Below are positions 1-8,860 of a stretch of DNA of 64,000 bases, in pieces. How positions within the stretch are numbered: position 1 is the first letter of the stretch; each line of letters begins with the position of its first letter. A model generated the notes under the pieces. That model did no database searches, had not been told where the DNA came from, and was given only the letters and a program-made list of their open reading frames with translations. Origin of the DNA: DASUPK01 sp963848955 (GTDB lineage Bacteria; Actinomycetota; Thermoleophilia; Solirubrobacterales; 70-9); NCBI GenBank assembly GCA_963848955.1, contig CAWKFQ010000010.1, forward strand, positions 186,001-250,000. The letters run 5' to 3'. The position numbers were made by a program, and so were the translations under genes.

Positions 1-876
1 CGAACCGGTGTCATCACTCTCGTGCCGGAGCGAGTTGATCACCGCGCCGGCGAGCATCACCAGGCTGATCGCGTAGAACCAGACCAGGGCGATGAGGATG
101 AAGCCGATCGTTCCGCCGATCCGGTGCAGGTCGGAGATGTTGTTGAGGTAGAGGGGGAAGATGTAGTTGCCGCCGGCGGTGACCACGGCGAAGAAGAGAG
201 CGCCGGGCCACACCGAGCGCCACGGCATGTGGCCCTTGGGGACGGCCCAGTAGATCGCGGAGATGATCCCGAACGTGACGACGAAGCCGCCGAGCACGAC
301 GATCCCGGTTCGGATCGAGCCCCACTCGGAGAGCCCGAACGGCAGGTCGTCGGCGCGCGTCAGGGCCGCACTCTCGATGGTCGGCACGGTGACGCTCGCG
401 AGCAGCAGGAAAACCAGCCCGACCAGCATCACCAGCGACCAGCGCTTCTGCTGGAGCCAGCCCCGGCACTCGACGTGGTAGATCCGGCAGAAGGCTGTGT
501 CCATCGCGCCCCAGAAGGAGGCTCCGATCCAGATGCCGCCGACGATCGCCGCGATCCCGATCGTCGTCGAGCTGGCGCGGACTCGGTCGATCGCCTCCGC
601 CAGCGTTGCCTGTTCGATGTTCGGGAAGAGCCGCTGGATGTCGAGCACGACGCTGTGCTCGATGTCGGGGCTGTTGACGACCTGCCCGAAGATGAAGAGC
701 ACGAGCAGCGCGAAGGGGAAGACCGCCAGCATCAGGTTGTAGGCGACCATGCCGGAGAGGCCGGTGATGTTCTCCTTGTAGGCGCGGTTCCAGAAGGCCC
801 GGAGCCAGCGGCGCCGCCAGACATGCCAACGCGGGTATGGGGGTGCGTCGGATCGCCCGACGGGCCAGACATTCAT
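1..876 (-). CDS. YihY/BrkB family inner membrane protein, 3' end cut by the window
   Basis: Reading the minus strand from ATG at 876 gives an open frame to base 1 with no stop, so the C-terminus lies outside the window. About 292 residues are visible. After a basic, Trp-rich N-terminus comes the segment NITGLSGMVAYNLMLAVFPF, typical of the YihY/BrkB (formerly ribonuclease BN) family, then several hydrophobic helices. Family members are polytopic membrane proteins whose transport role is not well defined; I infer no substrate. The gene is divergent from rpoD. A weak GGAAG lies about 10 bases before the start. A long minus-strand open frame over the same bases is only a shadow. Confidence 0.8.
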   Translation of the reverse strand, partial: MNVWPVGRSDAPPYPRWHVWRRRWLRAFWNRAYKENITGLSGMVAYNLMLAVFPFALLVLFIFGQVVNSPDIEHSVVLDIQRLFPNIEQATLAEAIDRVRASSTTIGIAAIVGGIWIGASFWGAMDTAFCRIYHVECRGWLQQKRWSLVMLVGLVFLLLASVTVPTIESAALTRADDLPFGLSEWGSIRTGIVVLGGFVVTFGIISAIYWAVPKGHMPWRSVWPGALFFAVVTAGGNYIFPLYLNNISDLHRIGGTIGFILIALVWFYAISLVMLAGAVINSLRHESDDTGS

Positions 877-1008
877 GCGTAACGAACTTCCGGAGGGGGG
901 TACGTCGGTGAGCGGCCGGAACTTTTCCCCAAAACGCTTGTTCGTGCGAGGGCGTTCGAAGGACAGCCCGTTTTGCGGCGAAACCGGGTTGCAGGCACGC
1001 TTTGTGCT

Positions 1009-1037
1009 TTGACTTCAAAAAATATAGTGGCTACCAT
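1009..1037 (+). promoter_or_regulatory. Candidate sigma70 promoter upstream of rpoD
   Basis: TTGACT at 1009-1014 and TACCAT at 1032-1037 are separated by exactly 17 bases, close to the housekeeping consensus. Transcription would start near 1044, about 200 bases before the rpoD ATG, and would run into the hairpin at 1092-1123. This is sequence reading only. Confidence 0.55.
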
Positions 1038-1091
1038 GCGAACGGACGTTTGAGGAAGACTCGCGATTTCTAGGCACAGAGATGCAATTCG

Positions 1092-1123
1092 ACGCGGAGC
1101 GGGCTTCACCGCTCCGCGTTTTT
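1092..1123 (+). terminator. Intrinsic terminator between promoter and rpoD
   Basis: A perfect 11-base-pair stem (ACGCGGAGCGG with its complement, loop GCTTCA) is followed directly by a run of five T, so it terminates on the + strand only. No gene ends just upstream. With the promoter at 1009-1037 it would yield an RNA of about 80 bases, or act as an attenuator in the rpoD leader. I see nothing else definite between 877 and 1247. Confidence 0.75.
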
Positions 1124-1247
1124 CTGGCCTTCAGGGGGTATTTCAGTAAAGGTCGTTTCGTCAGCAGCCGAATTCAGTCAGGCCGGCCAGAGAACTAGGT
1201 AGCAGCCAGGAAACCGAACCACAGCCAGGAAGGAAGAGCGTAGGCGA

Positions 1248-2348
1248 ATGCTGGTAGCGGAGATTCAGGAACTTGAAGAAGTAAAGACGCTGGTCACAAA
1301 GGGCCAGCAGCTCGGCGTTCTCACCTTCGGCGACGTGGCCACGGCCGTGTCCGAGGTCGAGCTCGACGAGTCCGACGTCGAGGATCTCTACGGGCACCTC
1401 GAGAAGGCCGGCATCGAGCTGGTCGAGGACCTCGACCCGGCCCAGAAGGCCGCCGCCGAGAACGAGCGCTCCGACGGCAAGCGGGGTCGCAAGCGCCAGA
1501 AGGCGCTCGACCTGAAGCCGGACATGACCACCGATTCCCTGCAGCTCTTCCTCAAGGACATCGGCAAGGTCAGGCTGCTCACCGCCGCCGAGGAGGTCGA
1601 TCTCGCGAAGAAGATCGAGCGCGGCGACCTCGACGCCAAGCAGAAGATGGTCGAGTCGAACCTTCGACTCGTCGTCTCGATCGCCAAGAACTACCGCAAC
1701 CAGGGCCTGCCCTTCCTCGACCTGATCCAGGAGGGCACGCTGGGCCTGGTGCGCGCCGCCGAGAAGTTCGACTACCGCAAGGGCTTCAAGTTCTCGACCT
1801 ACGCGACCTGGTGGATCCGCCAGGCGATCGCCCGTGCGCTCGCCGACAAGGCGCGGACCATCCGCATCCCGGTCCACGTGGTCGAGAAGCTGAACAAGAT
1901 CGGCCGCGCAGAGCGCAAGCTGGTCACCGAGCTGGGCCGTGAGCCCACCCCGGAGGAGATCGCCGAGGTCACCGGCATCGAGCCCGAGGAGGTCGACTCG
2001 ATCAAGCGCTCGGCCCAGGCCCCGGTCTCCCTCGAGAAGCCGGTCGGCGACGAGGAGGAGTCGGAGTTCGGCCAGTTCATCGCCGATGAGCGTGCCGAGT
2101 CCCCCTTCGAGCGTGCCGCCGAGCTGCTCACCAAGGAGGCGCTGAAGGAGGCCCTCGAGAACCTCTCCTACCGCGAGCGCCGCGTGCTCGAGCTCCGCTA
2201 CGGGCTCGGCGGCGAGCACCCGCGGACCCTGGACGAGGTCGGCCGGACGTTCAACGTCACCCGCGAGCGGATCCGGCAGATCGAGAACCAGAGCCTCAAG
2301 AAGCTTCAGTCGCTGGCTGAGGCTCAGAAGCTCCGCGAAGTCGCCTAG
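1248..2348 (+). CDS. rpoD: RNA polymerase primary sigma factor (RpoD/SigA)
   Basis: This 366-residue protein has the full order of a group 1 sigma70 factor. A short region 1.1 spans about residues 1-60, with a charged linker to about 95. Region 1.2 contains DSLQLFLKDIGKVRLLTAAEE. Region 2 holds the core-binding and -10-recognising segment GFKFSTYATWWIRQAIARAL. Region 3 follows, and region 4 ends in a helix-turn-helix with TLDEVGRTFNVTRERIRQIE. It directs RNA polymerase to housekeeping promoters. The start is supported by AGGAAGGAAG about 10 bases upstream. The short region 1.1 is common in actinobacteria. Upstream lies a promoter-terminator pair that may attenuate it. Confidence 0.97.
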   Translation: MLVAEIQELEEVKTLVTKGQQLGVLTFGDVATAVSEVELDESDVEDLYGHLEKAGIELVEDLDPAQKAAAENERSDGKRGRKRQKALDLKPDMTTDSLQLFLKDIGKVRLLTAAEEVDLAKKIERGDLDAKQKMVESNLRLVVSIAKNYRNQGLPFLDLIQEGTLGLVRAAEKFDYRKGFKFSTYATWWIRQAIARALADKARTIRIPVHVVEKLNKIGRAERKLVTELGREPTPEEIAEVTGIEPEEVDSIKRSAQAPVSLEKPVGDEEESEFGQFIADERAESPFERAAELLTKEALKEALENLSYRERRVLELRYGLGGEHPRTLDEVGRTFNVTRERIRQIENQSLKKLQSLAEAQKLREVA

Positions 2349-2407
2349 CCCGACTCTCCTCGTGGCATAGGCTCCTTGCGTACTGTCACGCGAGGAGAGG
2401 AGAAGGC

Positions 2408-2716
2408 ATGCTGGTCTTTTTCAGCGCCCGGCGTCTGAAGGGCGATCAGTGGGACGAGTTCCGCAAGGCATGGGGGGGAGGCAGCAACGACACGCCCGAG
2501 GGGCTGCCTGAGGGTTCGGTCGTCTACCACGCGCGGAACATCAAGGACGAGAACGAGGTCATCTCGTTTGGGATCTTCGACGTCGACCGGAACTCGCTCG
2601 ACGTCGTGCGCGGTTCGGCCGAGGACGAGGCCAAGCGCCAGGAGGACATCGCGAAGTACGTCCACGACATCCCGCTCGAAGGGGTCTATGAGGTCGTGGA
2701 GGAGCTTCGCCCGTAG
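2408..2716 (+). CDS. Small ABM-like (dimeric alpha-beta barrel) protein, function unknown
   Basis: The 102-residue soluble protein begins MLVFFSARRLKGDQWDEFRKAW and continues with alternating strands and helices, which suggests the antibiotic-biosynthesis-monooxygenase/ferredoxin-like dimeric barrel fold. I see no catalytic motif and assign no reaction. The start is secure: a strong GAGGAGAGGAG precedes the ATG. That Shine-Dalgarno site can pair with CTCTCCTCG at 2354-2362 just after rpoD, so translation may be structure-dependent. It sits between rpoD and the pilus locus on the same strand. Confidence 0.75.
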   Translation: MLVFFSARRLKGDQWDEFRKAWGGGSNDTPEGLPEGSVVYHARNIKDENEVISFGIFDVDRNSLDVVRGSAEDEAKRQEDIAKYVHDIPLEGVYEVVEELRP

Positions 2717-2773
2717 GTAGCACCCCACTTTTGCTGATCTAGCTGAGCGCGCCCACGCCCGATAGGGCGAGGG

Positions 2774-3916
2774 ATGGGTTTCGACATCAATCAGGCGCTC
2801 GCGCACGTCGTTGAGCGGGAGGGATCCGACCTCCACATCAAGGCCGACTCGCCGCCGGTGGCGCGCGTGCATGGAGATCTCTGGGCGTTGCAGGGCTCCG
2901 ATGCCCTGACCGCCAGCGATACCGAGAGCGCGCTGCAGGAGATCGTCAGCCCCGAGCTGCTCGCCGAGTTCGAGGAGAACGGGGAGGCCGACTTCTCCTA
3001 CGAGCTGCCCGGCGTCTCGCGCTTCCGTGTCAACGCCTTCCGCCAGCGTGGATCCGTCTCGATCGCCCTCCGCGCGATCCCCTTCCAGGTCCGGACGATC
3101 GATGACCTCGGCCTGCCCGAGGTCGTTCGCCGGCTGGCCGAAGAGCCGCGCGGAATCCTCCTTTTGACCGGGACCACCGGGTCGGGCAAGTCGACGACCC
3201 TGGCGGCGATGATCGACCACATCAACTCGACCCGGGCTCGTCACATCGTGACGATGGAGGACCCGATCGAGTACCTCCACCGGGACAAGCTCTCGATCAT
3301 CAACCAGCGCGAGGTCGGCTCGGACACGAAGAGCTTCCCGCAGGCGATGAGGCGGGTTCTGCGTCAGGACCCCGACGTGATCCTGATCGGGGAGATGCGC
3401 GACGAGGAAACCGTCCGCACCGCTCTGTCGGCGGCTGAGACCGGCCACCTCGTCATGTCGACGCTTCACACCCTCGACGCCAGCGAGACGATCAACCGAA
3501 TCATCGACTTCTTCCCGCCGCACCTCCAGCAGCAGGCGCGGGTGATGCTCGCCTCGACCCTGAAGGGCGCGATCTCGCAGCGGCTGGTGCCGCGGATCGA
3601 CCGTGAGGGCCGGGTGGCCGTCTCCGAGGTGATGGTCGTCACGGGGCGGATCCAGGACCTGATCCTGAACCCCGAGGAGACCGGGCGAATCACCGAGGTG
3701 ATCTCGGAGGGTGACTTCTATGGCATGCAGACCTTCGACCAGGCGCTGCTCGGCTATGTCACCGAGGGGGTCGTCTCGGAGGAGGTCGCCATGGAGACGG
3801 CTTCGAGCCCGCACGACTTCAAGCTGATGCTCGCCGCCGGGGGCCAGCGCGCGAGCGGAATCGAACAGGTGGTCGGCAACAGCGACGGAGAGCCCGTGGG
3901 AGCTGAGCTCGGTTGA
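2774..3916 (+). CDS. pilT: Type IV pilus retraction ATPase, PilT family (paralogue 1)
   Basis: The protein has 380 residues. An N-terminal PAS-like domain is followed by a RecA-type secretion ATPase with Walker A GTTGSGKST (about residues 134-142), an Asp-box region HIVTMEDPIE, Walker B DPDVILIGEMRD (about 200-211) and the His-box TGHLVMSTLHT. It would power pilus disassembly at the cytoplasmic face. The canonical PilT AIRNLIRE motif is replaced by GRIQDLILN, so this may be PilU-like rather than the main retraction motor. A 5-base-pair hairpin (CGCCC-GATA-GGGCG, 2756-2769) covers part of the Shine-Dalgarno site GGGCGAGGG directly before the ATG. The stop overlaps the next start. Confidence 0.9.
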   Translation: MGFDINQALAHVVEREGSDLHIKADSPPVARVHGDLWALQGSDALTASDTESALQEIVSPELLAEFEENGEADFSYELPGVSRFRVNAFRQRGSVSIALRAIPFQVRTIDDLGLPEVVRRLAEEPRGILLLTGTTGSGKSTTLAAMIDHINSTRARHIVTMEDPIEYLHRDKLSIINQREVGSDTKSFPQAMRRVLRQDPDVILIGEMRDEETVRTALSAAETGHLVMSTLHTLDASETINRIIDFFPPHLQQQARVMLASTLKGAISQRLVPRIDREGRVAVSEVMVVTGRIQDLILNPEETGRITEVISEGDFYGMQTFDQALLGYVTEGVVSEEVAMETASSPHDFKLMLAAGGQRASGIEQVVGNSDGEPVGAELG

Positions 3917-4521
3917 GGCAGGCGATCAACAACAACCCGATCGCGCAGGTGGCCGTCCTGGGGGGCCTGGCTGTTCTCGTCGGGCTGTTCTTCATGATGA
4001 ACATGAAGGGAAAGGGATCTTCGGAGACCGCCTCCACCGCCTCCTCTGCGGCTCCGGCGCCCTCGACCTCGGCGCCGCCGGCACCGGCGTCGACGAGCTC
4101 TGCACCCGCCCCGCCTCCCACCACCGCAACGGTAAGTCCCGACGCACTGGTGCCCGGTCCCGGGCTTCCCAAGCCGGTCGTCACCGCCTGGAAGCGGGGG
4201 GACACCGTGGTGCTCCTCGTCGTCCGGCAGGGGGGAATCGACGACCGCCTCGTACGCAACTCGGTGCGGTCCCTCTCCAGCGATCGCGGCGTCTCGGTAT
4301 TCGTCACCCGGGCGAACCACGTCGCCCGCTACTCGCGGATCACTCAGGGCGTCGGTGTCTCGCAGGCGCCCGCCCTGGTGGTCGTCCGGCCGAAGAGGGT
4401 GAGCGGATCGGTGCCCGAGGCGCAGGTGGACTATGGGTTCCGCGATGCGCAGGGGGTAGTGCAGGCCGTCCACGATGCCGTCTACAGCGGCAAGGACAAC
4501 CTGCCCTACAGCCCCAGGTGA
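3913..4521 (+). CDS. Pilus-locus bitopic membrane protein with thioredoxin-like C-terminal domain
   Basis: I recognise no named family for this 202-residue protein. It starts with TTG overlapping the pilT stop (TTGA). Residues 12-32 form one membrane helix, followed by an Ala/Pro/Ser/Thr-rich linker to about residue 75. The C-terminal domain of about 110 residues has strand-helix alternation and GVSQAPALVVV, which resembles the cis-Pro region of thioredoxin folds, but there is no CXXC, so no redox activity is expected. Its place between pilT and pilB, with translational coupling to pilT, points to a pilus-assembly or regulatory role. The fold call is tentative. Confidence 0.75.
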   Translation: MRQAINNNPIAQVAVLGGLAVLVGLFFMMNMKGKGSSETASTASSAAPAPSTSAPPAPASTSSAPAPPPTTATVSPDALVPGPGLPKPVVTAWKRGDTVVLLVVRQGGIDDRLVRNSVRSLSSDRGVSVFVTRANHVARYSRITQGVGVSQAPALVVVRPKRVSGSVPEAQVDYGFRDAQGVVQAVHDAVYSGKDNLPYSPR

Positions 4522-4533
4522 GGTGTCGCCCCC

Positions 4534-6354
4534 ATGCGGGAGCTGCCTGAGTACCTTCGTCCGGTTCCCGGGCCCGGTGACGGATCCGGAGTATCGGCGG
4601 CCCAGGCTGCGGCGCCAGACGCCGAGGAGGCCGGCGGAACCCCTGGTCTGATCGCGCCGAGGAGCCGCGGGCACACCGGCGGCTTCCTCACGGACGCGAT
4701 CGCCGAGCTGGGCTACGCGACTCCTGACCAGGTCGAGGAGGCCATTGCCACGTCGCGTAGCGCGGGCAAGCGGCCGGAGGAAGTTCTCCTCGAGCAGGGG
4801 ACGATCAACTCGGAACAGCTCTCGCGAGCCACCGCCGAGCGCTATGGGCTCGACTACGTTGACCTGTCGCTCTTCAGCGTCGACATGGGCGCGGCGAACC
4901 TGGTCTCCGCGAAGTCGGCTCGCCAACACCAGGCACTGCCCGTCGCCTTCGTCGACCAGGGCACGCTTCTGCTCGCCATGGCCGACCCAACCAACCTGCT
5001 CGCGCTCGACGACGTCCAGATGGCCACTGGCATGAGCTGCGCGGTGGCGGTGGCTCCCGCCGCCGACATCGAGTCACTGGTCACCAAGATCGGGACGATG
5101 CAGAGCACCATCTCCGACGCCATCACGGAGGGCGAGGCAGAGGCGGAGGCGGAATCCGACGAGGCGCCCGCCGAGATCACCGACCTGCGCGCGTCGGCTC
5201 AGGACGGCCCGGTGATGAAGCTGGTCAACAGCATCCTGGGGCAGGCCGTGGCGGAGGGCGCATCCGACATCCATTTCGACCCCGAGGACGGCGACATGCG
5301 CATCCGTTTCAGGATCGACGGAGTCCTGCAGGAGAGTGCGCGGGTGCCGAAGCGGATGGTCGCGGGGGTGGTCTCACGCATCAAGATCATGAGCGAGCTG
5401 GACATCGCCGAGAAGCGGCTTCCGCAGGATGGCCGGGTGGGAATCCGGATCGACGATCGCCGCGTGGACCTGCGAGTCACGACTCTCCCCACTCAGACTG
5501 GCGAAGGGGCGTCGATCCGCATCCTCGACGAGGCGGATGCGCTCAGGACGCTCAACGACCTCGGCATGGTCGGGGACCAGCGGGAGCGTTTCGAGACCTC
5601 GTTCCGGAAGCCTTACGGAGCCGTCCTGGTCACGGGTCCCACCGGGGCCGGCAAGTCGACCACCCTCTACGCCGCCCTGCAGGAGCTCAACGGGGTGGAC
5701 AAGCACATCGTCACGATCGAGGATCCCGTCGAGTACAGGCTGCAGGGCGTGAACCAGATCGGCGTCCATCGCAAGGCCGGGCTGACGTTCGCCACGGGCC
5801 TGCGCTCGGTGCTGCGGGCGGACCCGGACGTGATCATGGTCGGCGAGATCCGGGACAGCGAGACCGCTCGCATCGGGATCGAAGCCGCGCTCACCGGGCA
5901 CATGGTGCTGACGACGCTGCACACGAACGACGCGCCCGGGGCGATCACCCGGCTGCAGGAGATGGGGATCGAGTCCTTCCTCACCTCGTCGGCGGTGGAA
6001 TGCGTCGTGGCCCAGCGGCTGGCCCGCGTGCTCTGCGCCCATTGCAAGCGGCGCGTCGTCATTCCGCAGGCGTCGCTCTCCGAGTCCGGGTTCCGGGTCG
6101 GCACCGACGTCGAGGCCTATGAGCCGCTCGGCTGCCCGCGCTGCCACGGCAGCGGGTACCGGGGCCGGCTGGGGATCTACTCGGTCATGGTGCTCAGCGA
6201 GCGGATCAAGGAGATGGTCGTGGGCATGGTCCCTGAGGCCGAGATCGCCTCTCTGGCAGTGCAGGAGGGAATGCTCACGCTGCGTCAGTCGGGCCTGGAG
6301 AAGGTCCGAGCCGGCCTGACCAGCATCGAGGAGGTCGCACGGGTCGCCTCCTGA
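4534..6354 (+). CDS. pilB: Type IV pilus extension ATPase PilB (GspE/PilB family)
   Basis: This 606-residue protein has a disordered N-terminus, an MshEN-type domain at about residues 50-195 (LTDAIAELGYATPDQVEEAI, then ERYGLDYVDLS), an acidic linker and a secretion ATPase. Motifs are Walker A GPTGAGKSTT (about 367-376), Walker B DPDVIMVGEIRD (about 430-441), the His-box LTTLHTNDA, and the two zinc-binding pairs CAHC and CPRC that separate PilB/GspE from PilT. It would drive pilin polymerisation. Some MshEN domains bind c-di-GMP. That is relevant because the pilin gene downstream has a c-di-GMP riboswitch, but I have not checked the binding residues. Confidence 0.95.
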   Translation: MRELPEYLRPVPGPGDGSGVSAAQAAAPDAEEAGGTPGLIAPRSRGHTGGFLTDAIAELGYATPDQVEEAIATSRSAGKRPEEVLLEQGTINSEQLSRATAERYGLDYVDLSLFSVDMGAANLVSAKSARQHQALPVAFVDQGTLLLAMADPTNLLALDDVQMATGMSCAVAVAPAADIESLVTKIGTMQSTISDAITEGEAEAEAESDEAPAEITDLRASAQDGPVMKLVNSILGQAVAEGASDIHFDPEDGDMRIRFRIDGVLQESARVPKRMVAGVVSRIKIMSELDIAEKRLPQDGRVGIRIDDRRVDLRVTTLPTQTGEGASIRILDEADALRTLNDLGMVGDQRERFETSFRKPYGAVLVTGPTGAGKSTTLYAALQELNGVDKHIVTIEDPVEYRLQGVNQIGVHRKAGLTFATGLRSVLRADPDVIMVGEIRDSETARIGIEAALTGHMVLTTLHTNDAPGAITRLQEMGIESFLTSSAVECVVAQRLARVLCAHCKRRVVIPQASLSESGFRVGTDVEAYEPLGCPRCHGSGYRGRLGIYSVMVLSERIKEMVVGMVPEAEIASLAVQEGMLTLRQSGLEKVRAGLTSIEEVARVAS

Positions 6355-6390
6355 CCGCGCGCCCGCGACCCCAGTTTTGGGTGTCAAGCG

Positions 6391-7551
6391 GTGAGCGCGA
6401 ACGGACGATTGGTAATGGACATGGAAGCCGCCGCTGCCCCCACACGCACCTACGACTTCGCCGAGGTCCTCACGAAAATGGCCGCGGACAACGCCTCGGA
6501 CGTCCATCTCAGCCCGGGCTTTTGCCCGGCGATTCGCGTGCGCGGCAAGATCGTCGCACTCGAGGAGTATGCGCCGCTGACGCCGCAGGAGACGCGCGAC
6601 ACCGTCTACAGCCTGCTCAATGACGACCAGCGCAAGCGCTTCGAGTCTCATAAGCAGCTCGACCTCGCCTACGCCGTCCCGGGCGTCGCCCGCTTCCGCG
6701 TCAACTGCTTCTTCCAGCGAGGAGCGGTCAGCGCGGCGTTCCGCCGCATTCCGCATCAGATCCCGAAGCTGGACGAGCTGGGATTGCCTCGGATCTTGGA
6801 GGAACTGACCAGAAAGCCTCGCGGTCTGGTGCTCGTGACAGGACCGACCGGCTCGGGGAAGTCGACCTCGCTCGCGGCGATGCTCGACATCATCAACGAG
6901 GAGCGCGACGAGCACATGCTCACGATCGAGGACCCGATCGAGTTTCTCCACACCCACAAGCGCTGCGTTGTCAACCAGCGCGAGATCGGGTCGGACGCAA
7001 TTGACTTCGCCAGCGCGCTGAAGTCGGCGCTCCGCGAGGACCCGGACGTGATCCTCGTCGGCGAGATGAGGGACCTCGAGACCATGTCCACCGCGCTGAC
7101 CGCGGCTGAGACCGGCCACCTCGTCTTCGCCACCCTTCACACCCAGTCGACCGCGCAGACCGTCGACCGGATCATCGACATCTTCCCGGCTCAGCAGCAG
7201 GCCCAGGTCCGGATGCAGCTCTCCATCGGCCTGCAGGGCGTCGTCACGCAGCAGCTGCTTCCGACGGCCGACGGTGCGGGCCGTGTGGTCGCCAGCGAGG
7301 TGCTGATCCCGACCCCGGCGGTGCGGAACCTCATCCGGGAGGGAAAGACGCACCAGATCTACTCGGCGATCCAGACCTCCGGCGCGATCGGGATGCAGAC
7401 CATGGACGCGCACCTCGCACAGCTCGTCCGCCTCGGCAAGGTGTCTCAGCAGCTCGCGTTGGAGCGGGCCTCGGTGCCCGAGGAGCTCAAGCGCCTGCTA
7501 GGGGCGGCGCCGCCGGCCAGCAATGGCGCGGCGATGGCGAACGGAGGCTGA
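6391..7551 (+). CDS. pilT: Type IV pilus retraction ATPase PilT (paralogue 2)
   Basis: The 386-residue protein has Walker A GPTGSGKST (about residues 151-159), Walker B DPDVILVGEMRD, His-box TGHLVFATLHT and the C-terminal AVRNLIREGK, which matches the canonical PilT AIRNLIRE motif and makes this the better candidate for the main retraction motor. The reading frame opens at GTG 6391. An ATG at 6415 (MDMEAAAAP) is also possible and neither has a clear Shine-Dalgarno site. It follows pilB by 36 bases and is almost fused to pilC. Two PilT paralogues in one locus recall the PilT/PilU pairs of proteobacteria. Confidence 0.93.
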   Translation: MSANGRLVMDMEAAAAPTRTYDFAEVLTKMAADNASDVHLSPGFCPAIRVRGKIVALEEYAPLTPQETRDTVYSLLNDDQRKRFESHKQLDLAYAVPGVARFRVNCFFQRGAVSAAFRRIPHQIPKLDELGLPRILEELTRKPRGLVLVTGPTGSGKSTSLAAMLDIINEERDEHMLTIEDPIEFLHTHKRCVVNQREIGSDAIDFASALKSALREDPDVILVGEMRDLETMSTALTAAETGHLVFATLHTQSTAQTVDRIIDIFPAQQQAQVRMQLSIGLQGVVTQQLLPTADGAGRVVASEVLIPTPAVRNLIREGKTHQIYSAIQTSGAIGMQTMDAHLAQLVRLGKVSQQLALERASVPEELKRLLGAAPPASNGAAMANGG

Positions 7552-7552
7552 G

Positions 7553-8788
7553 GTGAGCACCTACGCATTCCGCGCCGTCGACCTGGGCGGCGTGCCATCC
7601 AGGGGCGAGGTGGACGCCGAGACCAAGGCCCAGGTCACCGAGCAGCTTCGCGAGCGCGGGCTGATCGTCCTGGACGTCTCCGAGAAGAGCGAGGCCTTCA
7701 AGCTCGAGAGTGCCTTCGATCGCTTCCGATCGATCAAAACCCGGGATCTGTCCGTGTTCGCCCGGCAGTTCGCCACCCTGGTCGCGTCGGGCATGCCGAT
7801 GCTCCGGGCGCTGTACACGCTGGAGGACCAGACGGAGGACGAGAGGCTCAGCGACGCGATCGCGGGCGTGCGCAACGACGTCGAGGCGGGCAGCTCGCTC
7901 GCCGACGCGATGGGAAGGCGCCCTCAGATCTTCGACAAGCTCTTCCGCGCGATGGTGCGCTCCGGTGAGAGCTCGGGGCGGCTCGACGATGCGCTGGAGC
8001 GGGTTGCCTTTTCGCTCGAGAAGCTGGATGCGCTGAAGCGCGAGATCCGATCGGCCGTGCTCTATCCGGCCTTCGTCTTCGCCGCGGCGATGCTGATCAT
8101 GCTCGCGGTCGTCATCTTCATCGTCCCGATCTTCGCGGAGGCGTTCAAGGAGGCGGTGGCGGACCAGCCTGGTGAGTCCGCGTCCCTGCCGACCCTGACG
8201 CAGCTCATGATCAACTTCTCAAACTTCCTCAAGGGGTACTGGTTCATCTGGGTCCCCGGCATGATCGCCCTGGTGATCGGCTTCTTTCAATGGAAGAAGA
8301 CCGAGCGCGGGCGGGCGCAGTGGGATCTGGTGAAGCTCCGCTTGCCGATCCACATCGGCGACATAGTCCAGAAGGCGTCGGTGGCGCGTTGGTCCCGGAC
8401 GTTCTCCGGCGCCGTTGCCTCGGGTGTGCCCCTGCTCGAATCGATCAAGCTGACCGGGCAGACCGCCGGCAATTACCAGGTGGAGAAGGCGATGGAGGAG
8501 GTCTACGCCTCGGTGCAGAGCGGCGGCACGCTGGCCCATCCGATTGAGGAGGCCTCCGTGTTTCCGCCGATGGTCGGCCACATGGTCTCCGTTGGCGAGG
8601 AGAGCGGTCAGCTCGAGCACATGCTCAGCAAGGTTGCCGACTTCTACGAGACCGAGGTCGACTCGAAGGTCAAGGCGCTCACCTCCCTGATCGAGCCGGC
8701 GATGATCGCGATCGTCGGCGGCATGGTGGGATTCATCGTCATCGCGATGTACCTGCCGCTCTTCTCGCTCTACGACAAGATTCGGTAG
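7553..8788 (+). CDS. pilC: Type IV pilus inner-membrane platform protein PilC
   Basis: The 411-residue protein carries two type II secretion F domains, each ending in hydrophobic helices (about residues 175-205 and 380-405), with a further helix near 225-245. The N-terminal sequence YAFRAVDLGGVPSRGEVDA is the usual soluble start of PilC/GspF proteins. It would sit in the membrane and couple PilB and PilT to pilin movement. I choose GTG 7553 because it directly follows the pilT stop and has GGAGGCTGAG before it; the open frame extends further upstream without a better start. A hairpin without a T run follows the gene. Confidence 0.93.
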   Translation: MSTYAFRAVDLGGVPSRGEVDAETKAQVTEQLRERGLIVLDVSEKSEAFKLESAFDRFRSIKTRDLSVFARQFATLVASGMPMLRALYTLEDQTEDERLSDAIAGVRNDVEAGSSLADAMGRRPQIFDKLFRAMVRSGESSGRLDDALERVAFSLEKLDALKREIRSAVLYPAFVFAAAMLIMLAVVIFIVPIFAEAFKEAVADQPGESASLPTLTQLMINFSNFLKGYWFIWVPGMIALVIGFFQWKKTERGRAQWDLVKLRLPIHIGDIVQKASVARWSRTFSGAVASGVPLLESIKLTGQTAGNYQVEKAMEEVYASVQSGGTLAHPIEEASVFPPMVGHMVSVGEESGQLEHMLSKVADFYETEVDSKVKALTSLIEPAMIAIVGGMVGFIVIAMYLPLFSLYDKIR

Positions 8789-8860
8789 AGGCGAGCGCGC
8801 CGGCGCTCGGCATGGACGCAAGTTCGACGCCAATCTCCTAAGCACTATTGAGGGACTTGC

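Noticed and set aside
14..1018. Long open frame on the minus strand over the YihY gene
   Set aside because: Composition is Arg/Pro/His-rich as expected for a shadow, and the overlapping frame from 876 has clear family sequence.
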